A stretch of DNA of 64,000 bases from Paralvinella palmiformis (lineage: Eukaryota > Annelida > Polychaeta > Terebellida > Alvinellidae), in the NCBI GenBank assembly GCA_025642065.1, contig JAODUP010000142.1:349001-413000 (forward strand). The letters run 5' to 3'. Under the pieces are notes generated by a model that saw nothing but the letters and a program-made list of their open reading frames with translations, made no database searches and was not told where the DNA came from. Below are positions 11,101 to 26,100 of the stretch, one piece after another. Position 1 is the stretch's first letter. The number at the start of each line of letters is the position of its first letter. A program made the translations under genes and the position numbers.

Positions 11101-14100
11101 CCACAATGCTATTACATCTGGGAATGCATAAAAAAGGTATAAATAAATCAAATCACACACACTATCGTATAGTTATATAGGTTAGAAACTAAGTTCTTTT
11201 GTCACCTTGACTTGCAACCTGTTGTAAGGTATTCTATATAGGTTGCTGACAGTTGATTTACCCGTTGTTGTGCATCACAAGCATATATTGGCACATGATC
11301 CAAAATGCCTTTAGCCAAAATGTAAATTGTGGGCAGTCAATGTATATATTTTTTGTCAAGCAAAACTGACAACTGACCCATGTGGAGGTCCTTCTGGAAT
11401 GGTATTTGCTATTTGGTGGTACATACAAGCTAATTTGTATTGATACTATTATAAAGAATGCATATCTTATACAGTCATTTGCAAAAGTTTAAAACCAGAC
11501 ATGATTTTTAAGCCTTTTTATGTTATGACATCAGATAACTTAATTTATTCTTTTATTGAATAATCCAATTTGGGCCATGGAACAGTAAGCATAGTCATAA
11601 TTTGCTGATCACTTGTCAACTGCTCTCAGTGTCTTTGGGTGGTTTTTTTCAATCATTTCTACATTCATACAATCTTCTTTGACAGAGGTTTGAAGGGCAC
11701 AAATAGCTAGTTTACATGGTAAAGGATACACAGAAAGGGACATTGCTGCTAAATTGCATAGCTCAAAGACAGTGGTGTACAATGCACCACTGTCAACAAA
11801 TTCAATTTTGGTGGCACATTTCATGACAAGAAAAGGTTCCGTCATCCACGGAAGACTAGGCACAGGGAAGGCCATTCAATGACTAATGCACCCCCCAAAG
11901 AGCTCATGAAGAAATTTTGCTATTTTATGTTTAAAATATACAGTAAAAAGTTCCAGCACTGTTTTGAGACATCTCAGCAAAGAATTTTGACTGAAGTCCC
12001 ACAGGCCGGCATTAAAGGCATACCTGACCACAGTGAGGAAAAACTTTGCCAGAAGTCATCACCATTGGACCATCGCCGAGAGGAAGAAAGTGTTGCATTA
12101 GGCAGCCATTGGGAACACATTTTAACAGGAAATATGTCGTAGCCACAATGAAACACCCGGTAAGTCAAATGATTTTGGCTGCCAGGTCATGCTGTGGCAC
12201 TGTTGGTCTCTATTTCATTCTGCCTAACACTATTATGAATGGACCTAAGTACATGGAATTGCTCAAAGAGAACCTGAAACTGCACATGTTCATCCATGGA
12301 TGCACAATCCTCATGCAATATGGCGCTCCTTGATACCGATTAAAGGTAGTCACTGACTTCCCGAAGAAAAACAATATATCTGTGCTGGAATGGCCCAGGA
12401 ACAGTCCAGATCTCAATCCAATCGAGAACCTATGAACTGTTATGAAGGATAAGATGGCATACAAACAACTGTCAAGTGTTGAGAACCCGAGACAAGCAAC
12501 CAAGTAAAATTGAAAACTGAAATAACCCAGGAGTACTGCGAATCTCTGGGATCCAGCATGCCGCGTTGCACACAGGCAGTCACTGACAGCAAAGGGGGAC
12601 ATATTAATACTAAAAGTAGTGACTCTGACACATAGATTTTGTCAAGTTTCAAATTGTTTTGTGAATTTTATTTTGAAAATTCTGTCTAGTCTTAAACTTT
12701 TGCAAATGACTGTGTATATATAATGTTATAGTTGAACTGACATATCTGTCACTCATCATTCACTAATCTAAATTTATTTGTGGTTGTCATTTTGGATGGA
12801 TGGATAGATGGTCATCCATGACCAAAAGTCTTCTAACACTAAACTTAATTTGGGTATAGTTCAGGATTTGCTATTTTGTGTAATTGGCACCAATAAGAAC
12901 TCTCCTATATTTAATTTTAACTATTAACACCTCCCTAAGCTTTTAAATGTATGAGACTTCATTTGTTTACTTAATCAGGTATTTATACTAAACTGAATTT
13001 GAATCATGTTTGTCAATGAATACTTCAGATGCTACGATGTTAGTTTTACAGATTAGAAACTTAGCTGAGCTATCATATCTCATTGTTTCATGTTAATTGA
13101 ATATTAGAATACATAAGTGAGAAAACTGTTATGTAATCATTATTAATGATAAAATGAAACAGTATTTGCATTTTACTTTCATGGTTCATGACAGATAATC
13201 TATTTGTGACCAGATTGATATTGGAGCATGGACAATCTCTCACAATCATGTTCATTCTAAATTAGATTCTGTTCACCTTTAATTTGTCCACGTTGTATGT
13301 GTACACTTTCCTGTCTTCGTTAGGAACTGGAACTCAGTGAACTATTAGATCAAGTTTTAAGTGCCATGTGTGAAGAAGATCCAAACGTTAGAGTGTCTCT
13401 TAATAAACTGAGTGAGGTAAGTATAGCCGATACACACTGTCTTCGTGTAAAATTTGTATTTTAATTTAAACTTCCTCAATTGGATCCCTTAAGATATTTC
13501 CACAATTTTACAACTCTGTTCATAAATAATTTTTTTACAGACATGCTATGATGCATATCAATATCGATATAAAAGATACTCTATTTACACAAAGGATTGA
13601 CTATTGTTATCGAAGTTTTGACCAGAATCAAAAAAGTTATTTAAAATTCTTAGTCATATGCGGTGACTAAATAATATTTTTGCTGATAGGTCAAGGCCCA
13701 CTCAGACAAGGCTATATAAATTTTATACATTATAAAAGCTGACTGGAATGTCTGCTATCTAGTTTTATGCATCGTGGAAGAGAAATCTCTGATAAAAAGA
13801 AATTATTTCTCTAAGTAAATCTGTTGAGAACGGTGAGGTATAAAATGTTACAAGATTATTGTTATGTCCAATGGAGGGTGTTTTCTGTGAACTCTGGATA
13901 GACCTATTGTCAGTAAGCATTGTATTTAATTATCGTAAATTTTTCAGTAAGCATTTTATTTAAATAACTTATGGGGTGCCAATTTTCCATCACTGATGAA
14001 AACTGGAAAAAATTGTGGAATCACCCTTTGATACATTGTTGTTCTTGGAATAACTGGGACATAACTATATTCCATGAATATTTATATTTTTCTGTCTTAA

Positions 14101-14349
14101 GATAGATTTCATGGGCTGTTTTCTTAATTCAGTGAGACATCAAGTTTACTACTTTCAGTATATTTCTAATTTTGTCCTTTCATATCCAGCTAAATAACTA
14201 AACAAACAACTGTATATGATGCTGTTTATTAATATTATTTGTAAATATTTTAGGTGTGCATTGAATACAGACAGAAACATCCAAACCAGCCACCAGATTC
14301 TTACATCATAAGGAATTTGTATATGCTGTTAATGGGAAGTAGTTCTGAT
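8110..14349 (+). CDS. PTPN13: PTPN13 KIND domain exons
   Basis: Exons 7984-8236 (coding from 8110), 9408-9589, 9797-9862, 13324-13416 and 14254-14349 encode residues 1-188. The opening VRLSEALAIQGRPLDEQQIW is the typical KIND start, and LGLTVYWGADY in the third exon matches the kinase-C-lobe-like core. KIND is a protein-kinase-derived fold without catalytic residues, known from Spire, PTPN13, FRMPD2 and KNDC1, and acts as a protein-interaction module. All junctions are in phase (1, 0, 0, 0, 0). The introns carry a Tigger-like MITE, a LINE tail and a Tc1-like transposon. Confidence 0.9.
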
Positions 14350-17300
14350 GTAAGTATATGGTTTTCCTGTTCAGTGCACATTTTTGTTTACCCAATGTAG
14401 GTCATAATTGTCATATTTATAATAAGTAAGCATACTCGATTGTAATCAATTAGAAGGTCTCAGCTAATCATAATCAGCTTTTCCAGATGCAATATATTAA
14501 TAATTATAATCGATTACATTGTAGGTGTAATCATAATCAGTGATTATCTTCATGGTTACACATGCTGCTGAATTATTTACAATGTTAGGTTGTGCTATAG
14601 CATCAATATTAATATTATGAGACATTGGGAATGAAATATTCTATGGTTTTATCCCAATCCCTACCAATGGTAAGCTTCTGAGTTCCTACTCCATCACCCC
14701 CCCTCCCCCCCCCACCAGTACTTGTATATGTGCTAATTATGCTATGTGTTAAATAGACTTAAGTGGCTCTGGTCACAACATACATGCATCACATATATAT
14801 CACTGTTTCTTATATTGGTAATTGCTACTAGACAAATTGTGGGTCCAAATCATAGGGTATTGCCCAACAAAATGTACTGTATATGTATGAGCAGGGAGTG
14901 GATTGTTTAATTTACCTGGCAATCTGATGAGAGTGAAATCAGTGATGCAGGTAATAGGACGAAGTTACAACAAAGGTGCTGAACTGATACTTCACTTAAC
15001 TGATCAGGCAACACAACAGACTAAACTTGGAATAATTTCAAATTAATGTAGAACTGATATTGGTGATCCTCATTAATCTCAGTTTATTTTCTCCATAAAT
15101 ACTTGTGTATTCAAGAAACTTTTATTACTTGCTATCACTGTTTTTTGGTACGATACCATCAAAGTCTGTTGTCCATTGTCATTTAAAGAACATGCCACCC
15201 TTGGAAAACTTGTCATGAAATAATTGGGTATATCATCGCTTTTTAGTATTGAAGGGAAATTATAGTAATACCCCACTTTACGTCATTTTGGCCTACACCA
15301 AATTTGCTTTTACACCACTTCTAGTGTAAATCTCAATTCAGTGAGACATTTTGTCACTCTGCTAGGTCACCCGTGTCATGATAAAAGGATGTGAAATAAA
15401 TTAACAGTAAAGGATCAAAAAAGCTTTAAAAATACATTAAAATTAAATAAAAACCGTAAAAATGTAAATTTAAAAACATATTTACATGAAAAGGCATTTT
15501 TAAGTCATAACGCATGGTTTATGTCACAAACTGGCTTTCGGAACCAATTAATGATGTAGGGCTCATATCCTATTACTTTGGTCCTCTAATCACCCCAAAT
15601 CTGCTATAGATATAATTCATATTTAATGCTAATAAGCTGCATGTCTGCTGAATATATTGCAACACTATGGAGCCTGTACTAGTATATAGTGCAAATATTC
15701 AATGACTTGATAATATTATTAACACAGCTTGATGAAATAGAACGTGCACAGCGTCAGCAGACGCCAAGTGCTCGGAACAGATCTCGTCCCAAATCACACC
15801 ATCGTTCACACACAAGGTCAAGATCACGATCACGAAGCAGAAGTCAGGATAGACGATGTAAGGCAGAATCATAAGCTACAAATAGATGTTAGCCAATTGT
15901 TGCTTGAATTTCCTACTTTTTCTGTAATTTTTAGTAGAAACATTATATTTCATTCTTATAGATATTTCTATGTGCTCCTTGAATCATTATCAGTTTTCCA
16001 ATTTGCTTACAGAATAATATTATTTCTGATATTAATCTGCTCTGTATCTATTTTAGAGTAACAGACAGTTTAATCAACTAAACAGCATCTCATTCTATGT
16101 GTCATTATTGGTGGTTGCCATTGAACAGCAAAAGGGACCTTAATTTGGCCTGCTAAATGTCTTTTGTTGTTGCAGCACGTCATAGCCCACAGAGAAAGCG
16201 ACCACATCCCGTTGGTAGAGATCACAATTTAGATGAACGTTTCGTAGACCGTATGTCGACATATGGCTATGACAAGCGCTATCCTCCACCTCCAGCACAG
16301 TATGCAACAGTATTGCCATCCCAGGACTATGCCTATCCATATTATTCAGGATTCATTGGAAACATACCAACAACGCAGCGACGTGTTCTGTCAGAAATTC
16401 AGCCAGATGTCTATAATCCTATGCTTAAAGATGTTGGCTTATCAAAGATGCCAGCCAGCATAATTCCACCTCCTGAGCCCTGGGCTGGACCAAGCATGGT
16501 CACACCCAGCCTCCCTCTTTATGCTGGTGTACCCAATCCTTTTCCAGCAGCGTCGGTGAAAGAACCAATGCGAAAGCAGCAGGTGGAGCACCTGTATGGA
16601 CGATTACGTGATCGTGGAACTCGGCTACAGGTGTGTAATCCCTTATCAGCATCTTAATAATAATAATAATAATAATAAGATGATGTTTGTGCTGCCTATC
16701 AGAATCTAAAAGAAACCAGTGCATGCATGTGATTAATATAGTATTTAGTGTTTATAGCTGCCATTGTTTCCATTTGAATAGCTTTACACTTTTTTCTGTT
16801 TATCATTTTCTGTTCAACCTCCTTCCTTGCTAATTCTTCTTAAAAACAGGCTTTGAGACAGAAATTAGAATGTGAAGATGTCAGTGACATGACATCATTA
16901 TACAGTGATCTGACTGATGCTCCTGATTACAAGTCTATGCTCTCAGCAAACTCATCCACCCACGGTGAGAATGGAAATTTATATAATAAAATCATATATT
17001 TAAAGAGATCTCAGGATTTATTGTAAAGTTTTACGATACAGTGTACTCTAGCTTAATCAGATCCTGAGTAAAGTATGTGAGTTCTATTTGAGTCACATTT
17101 TTCTTAGGTGTATTTGTGCCTGATGATGTGCATGTGATGATCCCGAGCCTTCCCAATGATGCTGCTCAGAAGTTAGAAACCGATTGGATAAAGAGGCAGG
17201 AGGCTGAAATTGAAGCAATGTAATTTTACTTTATGTTATTTTGTGGTTTAAAGTTTGCACTGTGGCTGAGAACAGATTTCATTTCTGGATATATCTAGAT

Positions 17301-20120
17301 AGATTGATTACAGTTTTAAACTATCTGCTTAAAATTGTCCTGATGTAATTTCTACAACTTTGCCTTCATGTTTAATTGGGTGCTTTATTTTTTTAAATCC
17401 ATTATTTTATCAGAAGATTATATAATAATTATAAGCTCAAAGAATACATGTTGGATCATGATAGGATTATGGCTCAGAATGCATTTCTTCACGAGACTCG
17501 TGATTCTGGAGATGGAGCAAGAAGTGAACCTGACAGTGCCATAGTGACATCACAAGGCAGTTCCTTGCCTAGGTTAAATCAGAGCAAAAGTCGCAAGTCG
17601 AGGCCAAAGTCGAGAGATTCTTCAGCTGGAAGAGGGCGTCCACAGTCATCCAAGTCTCGTGATCGATCTCGCTCAAGACCCCGATCAAGGGTAACCATTT
17701 AAATGTTATTTGACAGCGTTCCTTTAGTACTTTCCTCTCATTTGTAGATTGCAGTGCATTGTGTATTCGAATAAATATAGTTCATTTGTCATAAAAGAAT
17801 GCATGATGCCGATTGAAATTTTTTTAGCCATTCTATGGACCAGAGTTTATACGAGATCATGGCATTGTCAGTCTACACATGCCAGATGCAAGAACACTAC
17901 CACCAGCTAAGGTGCGCCACTTGGAGGTCATCTTACTAAATGGACAGAGACTTGATGTAATCTGTGATGTGAATGTCATAACAAAGGAGGTTACTCATGC
18001 TGTTACATCATACCTCAGTCTTCCAGAGGCGTTCTACTTTGGCCTGACTTATGTCTATGGTTTGTAACTTGGCTTGATTAAAACTAATAAAAGTCTTTTA
18101 ATTTGGCATACGAAGTGACTGGTACATGTATCATCTCCAGTAGACATACATTATCTAATATGATAACATTAACGTCTTCAGCATCAATAGAATGTAGAAA
18201 TATAAATGCATCATGAACATTGATTTCATCTGTATCTGGTTCCATTTGTAATGTAATTTCTACTTTCAAACATAAACCTTAAAACTATTAGTTTTTCTAG
18301 GTAACATAAAACTTTTTATGCCCATTTTATACTACTTGCCAATATAATTTCAGAATAATTATAAATTTACTTTTTCTCATTTAGGAATTTGTTATACACA
18401 CACTTGTACATTGTGCACTGTTTGGAGATAATAAATGGTGTGTGTGTGTGTGTGTGTATGTGTGTGTGTGTGTGTGTATGTGTGTGTGAGAGAGAAACAG
18501 TACAAAATCAAGTTATCATGTGTAAGTAATTTTTAAGGAGCTACCACAGAAATGGATTTGATATTGCTTGGGGTGTATGTTTTCATATTTACATTTTTCT
18601 GTTTTATTCTGATAAATGATTTAAATTTTGATTGTTTGTCATTTATTTTAATAGATTAAATTGTCCTGATTGGATCTTGTTGTCTAGTCCATACACCAGA
18701 TTAATGTAGCTATAACTGAGTACAATTCCTAATCATGAATCTAGATAATTCTTTCCAATACAAATTACCCCTCCATGTATTGTGATTCCACGGAAATTGT
18801 GATTGGGTGTCACCTTAAAATATTGTTATAGTTCCTGAGGTAGTTAGTTTTGTTATGTTGTTCTCCATTGCAGAAGGAGAGCATTTCTTCCTCGAGTCAG
18901 ATGCTCCTGTCAACAAGGTTGCTCCAAAATCATGGAAAACTCAGAATATTGGAGGATTTGTATTACATCTTCGTGTCAAGTTTTATACTGATGTTCTCAG
19001 CCACTTAAGGTAAACCTTTATGCAAATCCAACTTGTTGATTATATGCCTAAATGTATCCCCCCCCCCCATTTCTTGGTGGATCATGCTTGTGCTCCAGAA
19101 GGAATGCTTTTTAATTTAGCACTGTTATAGTAAATAGAAAATATCCTATCAGATTTGTTTATATCACATGAATATCGTTGTATAAAGGATTACACTGCCA
19201 TATAATCAATTAATACGAATCAAATATTGTACAACTGTCTTCTTTAACACAAGCATTTTCCATGGTACTATAAATTACAATGTAGAGTGGTTAGATTTAA
19301 GTTTTGGAAGATCAGAATATCAGAGAAGTTATTTGTCTGTTGATGTACATGATTTTGAAGTACCTCATTAATATGTATTTAAGTAACGTTTCTCCATATC
19401 TTGAGCATTATGCTGAATTCTGGTTTGTTATTATATTAAAGACAAAAGTTATCTCATTAAATATTTTAGTGTTCTTTTTAAATGCCAGATTCAAGTTAAT
19501 TTCTATTCAGTAACCTGTTTAATGCTGAGGAAATTTTTATCATAAAATGTTTAATTTATCTGTGTGCATTTATTTTCTCTGTATCTCTGTATATTTTATT
19601 TCTGTCACTGGCTATGTTTCTGTATTAAAGTTTTATGAAAAGCGACAAATACAGAGAGAGAATCTGTGTTATGTTTTAGGCATGAAACAACACGTCACAT
19701 GTTTTACCTACAATTGCGTCGTGATCTGTTGGAGGATCGCTGTTGGTGTACGACATCTCAAGCGACCATGCTATCTGCCCTTGCTGTACAGGCTGAATAC
19801 AATGACCATGTACTAGCTGGAACCAAGAACTGGACACCAGATCATTACTTCCCACCAAGAATACTGCGCAAAATTGGCAAATCATGTGCTAGGGATCAAG
19901 TGATAGAAAAACTGAAACAGTTTGATGGAATGAGTGAGAAAAATGCTGAGATTCAGTATCTGAAGGTAAGCAGATTATAAGACTTTTTGCTTGTAAATAT
20001 TGACTATATCTGGATTAGCTTATAAGATGATGCATGTGCCTAACATCTTAAAGCCATCAAAAATAGCCGTATTAAATGACTGAATATATGCTTGTGTGTG
20101 TGTGTATGTGTGTGTGTATA

Positions 20121-20162
<42 letters not shown>

Positions 20163-23100
20163 TAATTTGTATAGTTCATAGTTTCTAAATAATTTGGAAT
20201 AATACAAACAATCCAGTTTTAGTAAAACCTGAAATTCATTTGCTCAGATTGATATAAATGAATTGGCAGAGGTTAATATTAAGTTTTAACATTAAATTAC
20301 CATGTTGGGCAAGTAATGTAAAGATAAAGTTGCCAAAAAAAATGTTACACATCTGGAGCTCTCACCCTTATTAGGTGGATTGGTTTTACGTAAGCCAGCT
20401 GCATGATGACTTCTGGAAAATATGTTGTGAATTGTTGCATCTCCTATTAATGCATTTACACTGATGTGTTAATAAGCTAGACAACCATTTCCTGTTTTAT
20501 TGACCAATGTTTTGAATATTTGAATGAAGTAATGGGAAAAAGTTTGGATTCATTATCATGGAACATTGCTGCCATGTCTGATAACTGACAGTAGATTTTG
20601 TATTGCCCAACATCATGATTGAGTTGCCAGTGGTAATTAGGCTAGTGTTAATGTTGAACTCTGATTAGCTTAATTTTTGTCAGCTACAGATTCAAGACTT
20701 TCTTAATAACAAGGTTCCCCCCACTTGTCCTGGAAAACCTGGAAAATAAAAAATTAATAGGTCCTGGTTACATAATCAGGAAATGTCCTAGAAAAAATAT
20801 TGCCTGTGAAAAAAATCCACTTTGAACCAAAAAGCCTGTGAATAAATATTATGCCTGTAGAAGAAAACTTCAATTGGAGAAGAAAAAGACTACCAGTACA
20901 TAGTCTTGAAATCCCATGTTAGTTCAAATTTAAATACAAGTGGATGGATCAGATAGCTAGAAAGGGTGATGGGGATGCTGTACCATAAAAATTTCAATAA
21001 TCAATCATATATTGAATAAATATGATATGTTTTCGCACTTATCTTGATTTATTACCTTTTAATCTTGTATACTTTATCCTGGAAAATGGTAATTTTATCC
21101 TGGAAATGTTCTGGAAAATAATATTTCCTTGGCTGTGGGAACCATGTAATGAACTTATCCTGCCTACATTAGTTCAGTAATTATTAATGTTGGGTTTTAT
21201 TCTTAGATTTATTATCTCTAACAACTCAGTATTGTTTTAATTATAAGATATTAGTGAGTTATGTTGTACAATGTTGTTATCTTAAAATATTCTACAGTAA
21301 TAATAACAGTATTACACATAATTATTATGCAACAACTTTCTTTCTCTCCAGGAAGCCATGCTGCTACCTGAATATGGCATACATTTTTATAGAGTGCATA
21401 AGGTGAGTCCTAATTTTATTCGGGTGATTAAATGTGCCTAAAGACAAACATGTTTGCAACATCGGAATCTTTTTAAAATATGACTACCCATACAGAAAAA
21501 TTATTTCTATATTTGAACAGAGTAAGTCAGATACTATGACATCAATGTGGGTCGGCATCAGCGTGCAGGGTGTGTTGATCAGTGAACAGGATACAGTTGG
21601 TAGTCGTAGAGTGATATGTAGACATGCCTGGAATGACACCCAAAAGGTGTCATATAACAGGAGACGATTCAGCATACAACCAAAACCCGATCCCAACATT
21701 GGCAAACTGCCGAAGTTGAACTTTTTTACTGAAACATATAAAATGTGAGTTTGGTTTGATTGTTTATTATCCTGTAGGCAAATGTTTATTTTTCTCCCTC
21801 CAGCATAAATGAGATACTGAATAAAGAAACTGAAATGAAAATTGGTCAGTTGTAATGTTGTATCTTGATGGTGTTGAGCATCATTTATGAAAGAAATTAA
21901 TGCGAATAGCCTCTCTGTGTCTAAACAGAAGCCGCTACCTGACCCAGCTGTGTACCTCCCATCACCGATTCCAGATGATGTCACGTCTTAGTTTACCAGA
22001 CAACCTGACAGGTGTTAATGGTGAAGGTAAGCTTTGGAGTAGATGGAGACATACCAAATATTGTCAATAGACATGTTGTTTTCATCCTAATTGGACCAAG
22101 TTTCTTCTTAAATATGCTTAGTACACTTTTGTATGATGTATACAGTGATGTGTGACTCGTTATATAATAGACACTAGAATGTTTTAACATTGAGACTGTT
22201 GAAACATTTAACTTGATATGCATTCATACACTTGACAAGTTTGATAACTGACCTACTGATTCATCCTACACATGATAAAAGGTGATTACCGTAGGTCCCG
22301 GCCATTAAGCTGAGGACGGTTTTTAGGCCTAAAATATCATGATTTATGGGGTTACCGTCCAATAAGCCGACCTAAAAATCTGAACTTTTCCGTGTAGTAT
22401 ATCTAGCCCAGGTGACGTTTTGAACACAGAAAATAATTTTGTTTTCTTAATTCGTTATTCATACCAATGTGTTTTGTATACTGTCAATAGATCAATGCAA
22501 ATTATAACCATCGTTTACGCAAACTGTTAGCATTAGTGCATACGTAGGACCTCAAACTTAAATTAACGGCGTGATTAAACATTCAATGAACCATATATGA
22601 AGTCAATGACTTAGAAGTAATTAAACATATTGTCAATTAGTACTGAGCCTTTGATGGTACGTTTTGGTCACTAACGCAGCTATAACCAAGACAATGTAAT
22701 TATAAATTACTGGTATATGAGGTCAGTTAGTAACTATAACTCTTTATTGAAAATAAATTAATTAATCTGTAATTATCCCGTTATTAATATAAATATGCCC
22801 ATACAAAATATGTATATGGGGGCACCCTAATGTCTATGCCGCCAAACAAATGAGATACGACACTCTTGGGTACGGGATGTCTTGGGATGCTGCCTTCGTG
22901 AAATGCGCTACTGAGTCAAACAACGTTTATCCATAATTACAAAAATCAGATAATTCTACATATAAATATTGATTTTCCTTATAAAGCCATGTATAATTAT
23001 CATCAACTTGTTTCACTTCTATTTTCACTCCATGACTGCATGAGTTTAAATCAAAATAACGATTGATGTCCGTTTGCATCTGGACTAGGACCTAGGTCAC

Positions 23101-26100
23101 TAGAGTCTAGACCCCAGTAGATGGCTGCTAACACACTGAAAATTTTTCTCTCAGTGACTGGATTTCTTGACACTGAAATAACACTGGCCATAAACCAATA
23201 AGGGTCCAAATGTTGACACAAAGTCTTGGTTTAATGGCCAGGACCTACGGTAAACGAGATGACACCAAATTACTTCTTCACCCATTATCATTTACTTCAT
23301 CATAGGTTAATAATGAGATATAATTACTTTTCTCTGGTGACTGTCATGTTCTGTGTAGTTGTGTTGGCTTCATTCATCATTAGTAATTAAAGTAATATTT
23401 GATGGATATGATACACAAACAATTACTAAACTTGTCAGTGTTAATAACTAGAAATATTGCCTTCATTAAGACCAACAAATATGATATAAGACATAAAAAG
23501 ATGGCTTTGAGATCAGTCGATACAGATTTGTCTGTATCAGAAATTATTTTAAATATGGCTTCATTTAATAATTGTGCATACTGAACATGTTTTAACTTAA
23601 ATGAATTAACAGTACAGATTTGTCAGTTAAGTGATCGATTCAAAATTTACAGCCAACAGAAGATTGAATGTAGTTAAGTTATAGCCAAGTTAGATATCCT
23701 AAATTACCTCGTTGGTTTACTGAGTAGTAAGGGATGGAGCCTTTTCCCAGGTTTAACGTGGAAAAAGAATTAATACTATGCAAAACAATTAGTAGTATGG
23801 TGGGCACTTTCTATGGGTGGTCAGATAATATCTGCGAGTTTGGTGAATTGGTCCACTTTTCCTGAGACATGTTATAAGGTAATTTGTTTTAGAAAGAGGT
23901 GACAAAAATGTACATTTTGTGCTGATATAAATTACCTAATTGTAGAGTGTCTAATTGTCTTTGTCATCTTCAGATTTTGATGATAACCTTGATGAAAGGT
24001 GCCTGTCTGGGTCATTAAGTTCAGGAAACAGTCCTCGCCAGCATTACACAGATGATGAATATATTGATGAAGAAGACACTGAGCACGTTCCTTCACAGTC
24101 AGAGGCATCGCATCCAGGTCGTTCCCACACAGCCAAGTTACAGTCCGATCCCACACGACATACAGCAGACATTCATCACCCTAAAGATCATCATTGCTTC
24201 GGTGACGACTCCTATCCAGAGTCTGATGAAAACATGCAGCCTGACAAGTGCGTATTTTGATTTGATAAATTTTTATTGTTCTAATCTGAAATAACATTTT
24301 GTGGCAAGCATGTTTTATCTAGCAAAATTCTTTTTGGAATTAAGTTTAAAATTTTAAAATGTTTAATAATAGGACAGTGATAACTCTCTATAACATGTTT
24401 TTTGTGGTCTGAAAAATACCTGACGTGAAGTAGCTAAATCATAATGTTTTATCAGAATTTAAAACATTTACAAGTCACTACAACTAAACTGGCCTAGTAT
24501 CAGTAGTATGTTGTCAATGTAGTTGATGAGGAGATTTCTGTAACTTAAGGCTCACATTTTAGATAGGATCAGTTACAAAAATAATGTGATACGATACCAG
24601 TCCCATTTGTAGCTGTATCTTTGTGAGTGTATACCAGTTATTTCCCCAGTTATAGTCAGTTTATATTTCTAGTTTGAACGACATATTCTGACAACTATTT
24701 TAGGTCTATTATTTTGGTTAAATAGATGACACTAAAGAGCATTTTCATTGTCATTTTAATCCAAATATTACGTTGTCATCTGATCTTTCATCCTACTTTT
24801 AACACACTTCACTGAATTTATTATATATAATCAAACTACTGCATTAGACAACTCTGACTGTAAGGAATCTTGATTATCCATAAATATAAATTGAGATGGG
24901 CTTAAGTTTTAACATAATTGTTTTTCCATTATTTTAGCATGCAATGTAAAAGCCCCAGAAATAGGCCGTCATCATCTTCTTCGGCTCGTGTGCTGGATGT
25001 TTTGGATGATACAGACATAGTTCCAATGTCAGAAGTCCTAAATGGTAATGAAATCACAGCATATAAATCCAAGGCCAGAAAGGTGGAAATTGTTAGGTTA
25101 CGGAAGGATCCTAGCTATGGCTATGGAATAACAATTGTTGGTGCTAACAATATTGGAAAATTGGACTTCGGTGTCTTCATTCAATCTGTTACGTTGGGCA
25201 GTCCAGCTGCTGCATGTGGGAAGATACATCCGGGTGATCGCCTCTTAGGACTTAATGGACAGAGCTTGGAGGGGATGCCTCATTCTATGGCTGTAGAAAT
25301 GATACAAGATTCACCAGGCATTATCGAGCTAACGCTGTCACAGCTAAACAAGGATCTTGGCGTTGACCTGGTGCTCGGCGACAGCGAGGAAAGCTTGAGC
25401 ATGGAAACCGCAGAGCGAGATCTTGTCATCACATCTGAACTAGACTGTGACTCGGCAGCACACAGCAGTGAGAAACGTGGACGGAGTCAAGGCATCAACA
25501 GCTCTGATCCAGACTGGGAAGCTTCTCATTCAACTGGAGACAGAAATATGTATCATGGTTAGTTTAGTTTTAGATCTCATGGATATTTTCTCTAGAGTAC
25601 AGTAGCCCCCCTCCATCTCATCTCTGGAAAGTGCATTCAATCATTCTAATTTTAAGGACCACACGATTGGTTTTGTTTCGCCATCGGTTTAACGTACAGG
25701 ATTGATAGGACCATTCTCACTGGTTGTCGTCATTCCACTGGCACAACCCACACATCTGTTAAAATAAAGTGGCATGTTTCACTAGTATAAAACCTGGGTC
25801 AGTAATTTGGGCAACATCTTATAAACAAGACCCTTCAAGATGTTATACAATCTATGTCAAATATAATCTGTTTTCATGTTGAATTAGGTAACTTCTACTT
25901 ATTATTCTGCAGCATGCATGATTGTTAACCATCACTTTAGGTTTGTTTGTTTGCTTGAGAGGCTTTTGATAATTACAGTTAATTAAGTGCACTTTTCATG
26001 CATGAAGCCGATTTGAAGGCACTATATAAATCTGTTCTTTCTGGCTAGGGCTATGAATTTATTCACTAATACTTTGCACAACCATTAATGGCATGTACAT

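Noticed and set aside
12210..12652. 130- and 70-codon minus-strand frames
   Set aside because: Antisense to the Tc1 transposase remnant; no homology.
21484..21984. 166-codon open frame on the minus strand
   Set aside because: It is the antisense shadow of FERM exons 21521-21744 and 21929-22026.
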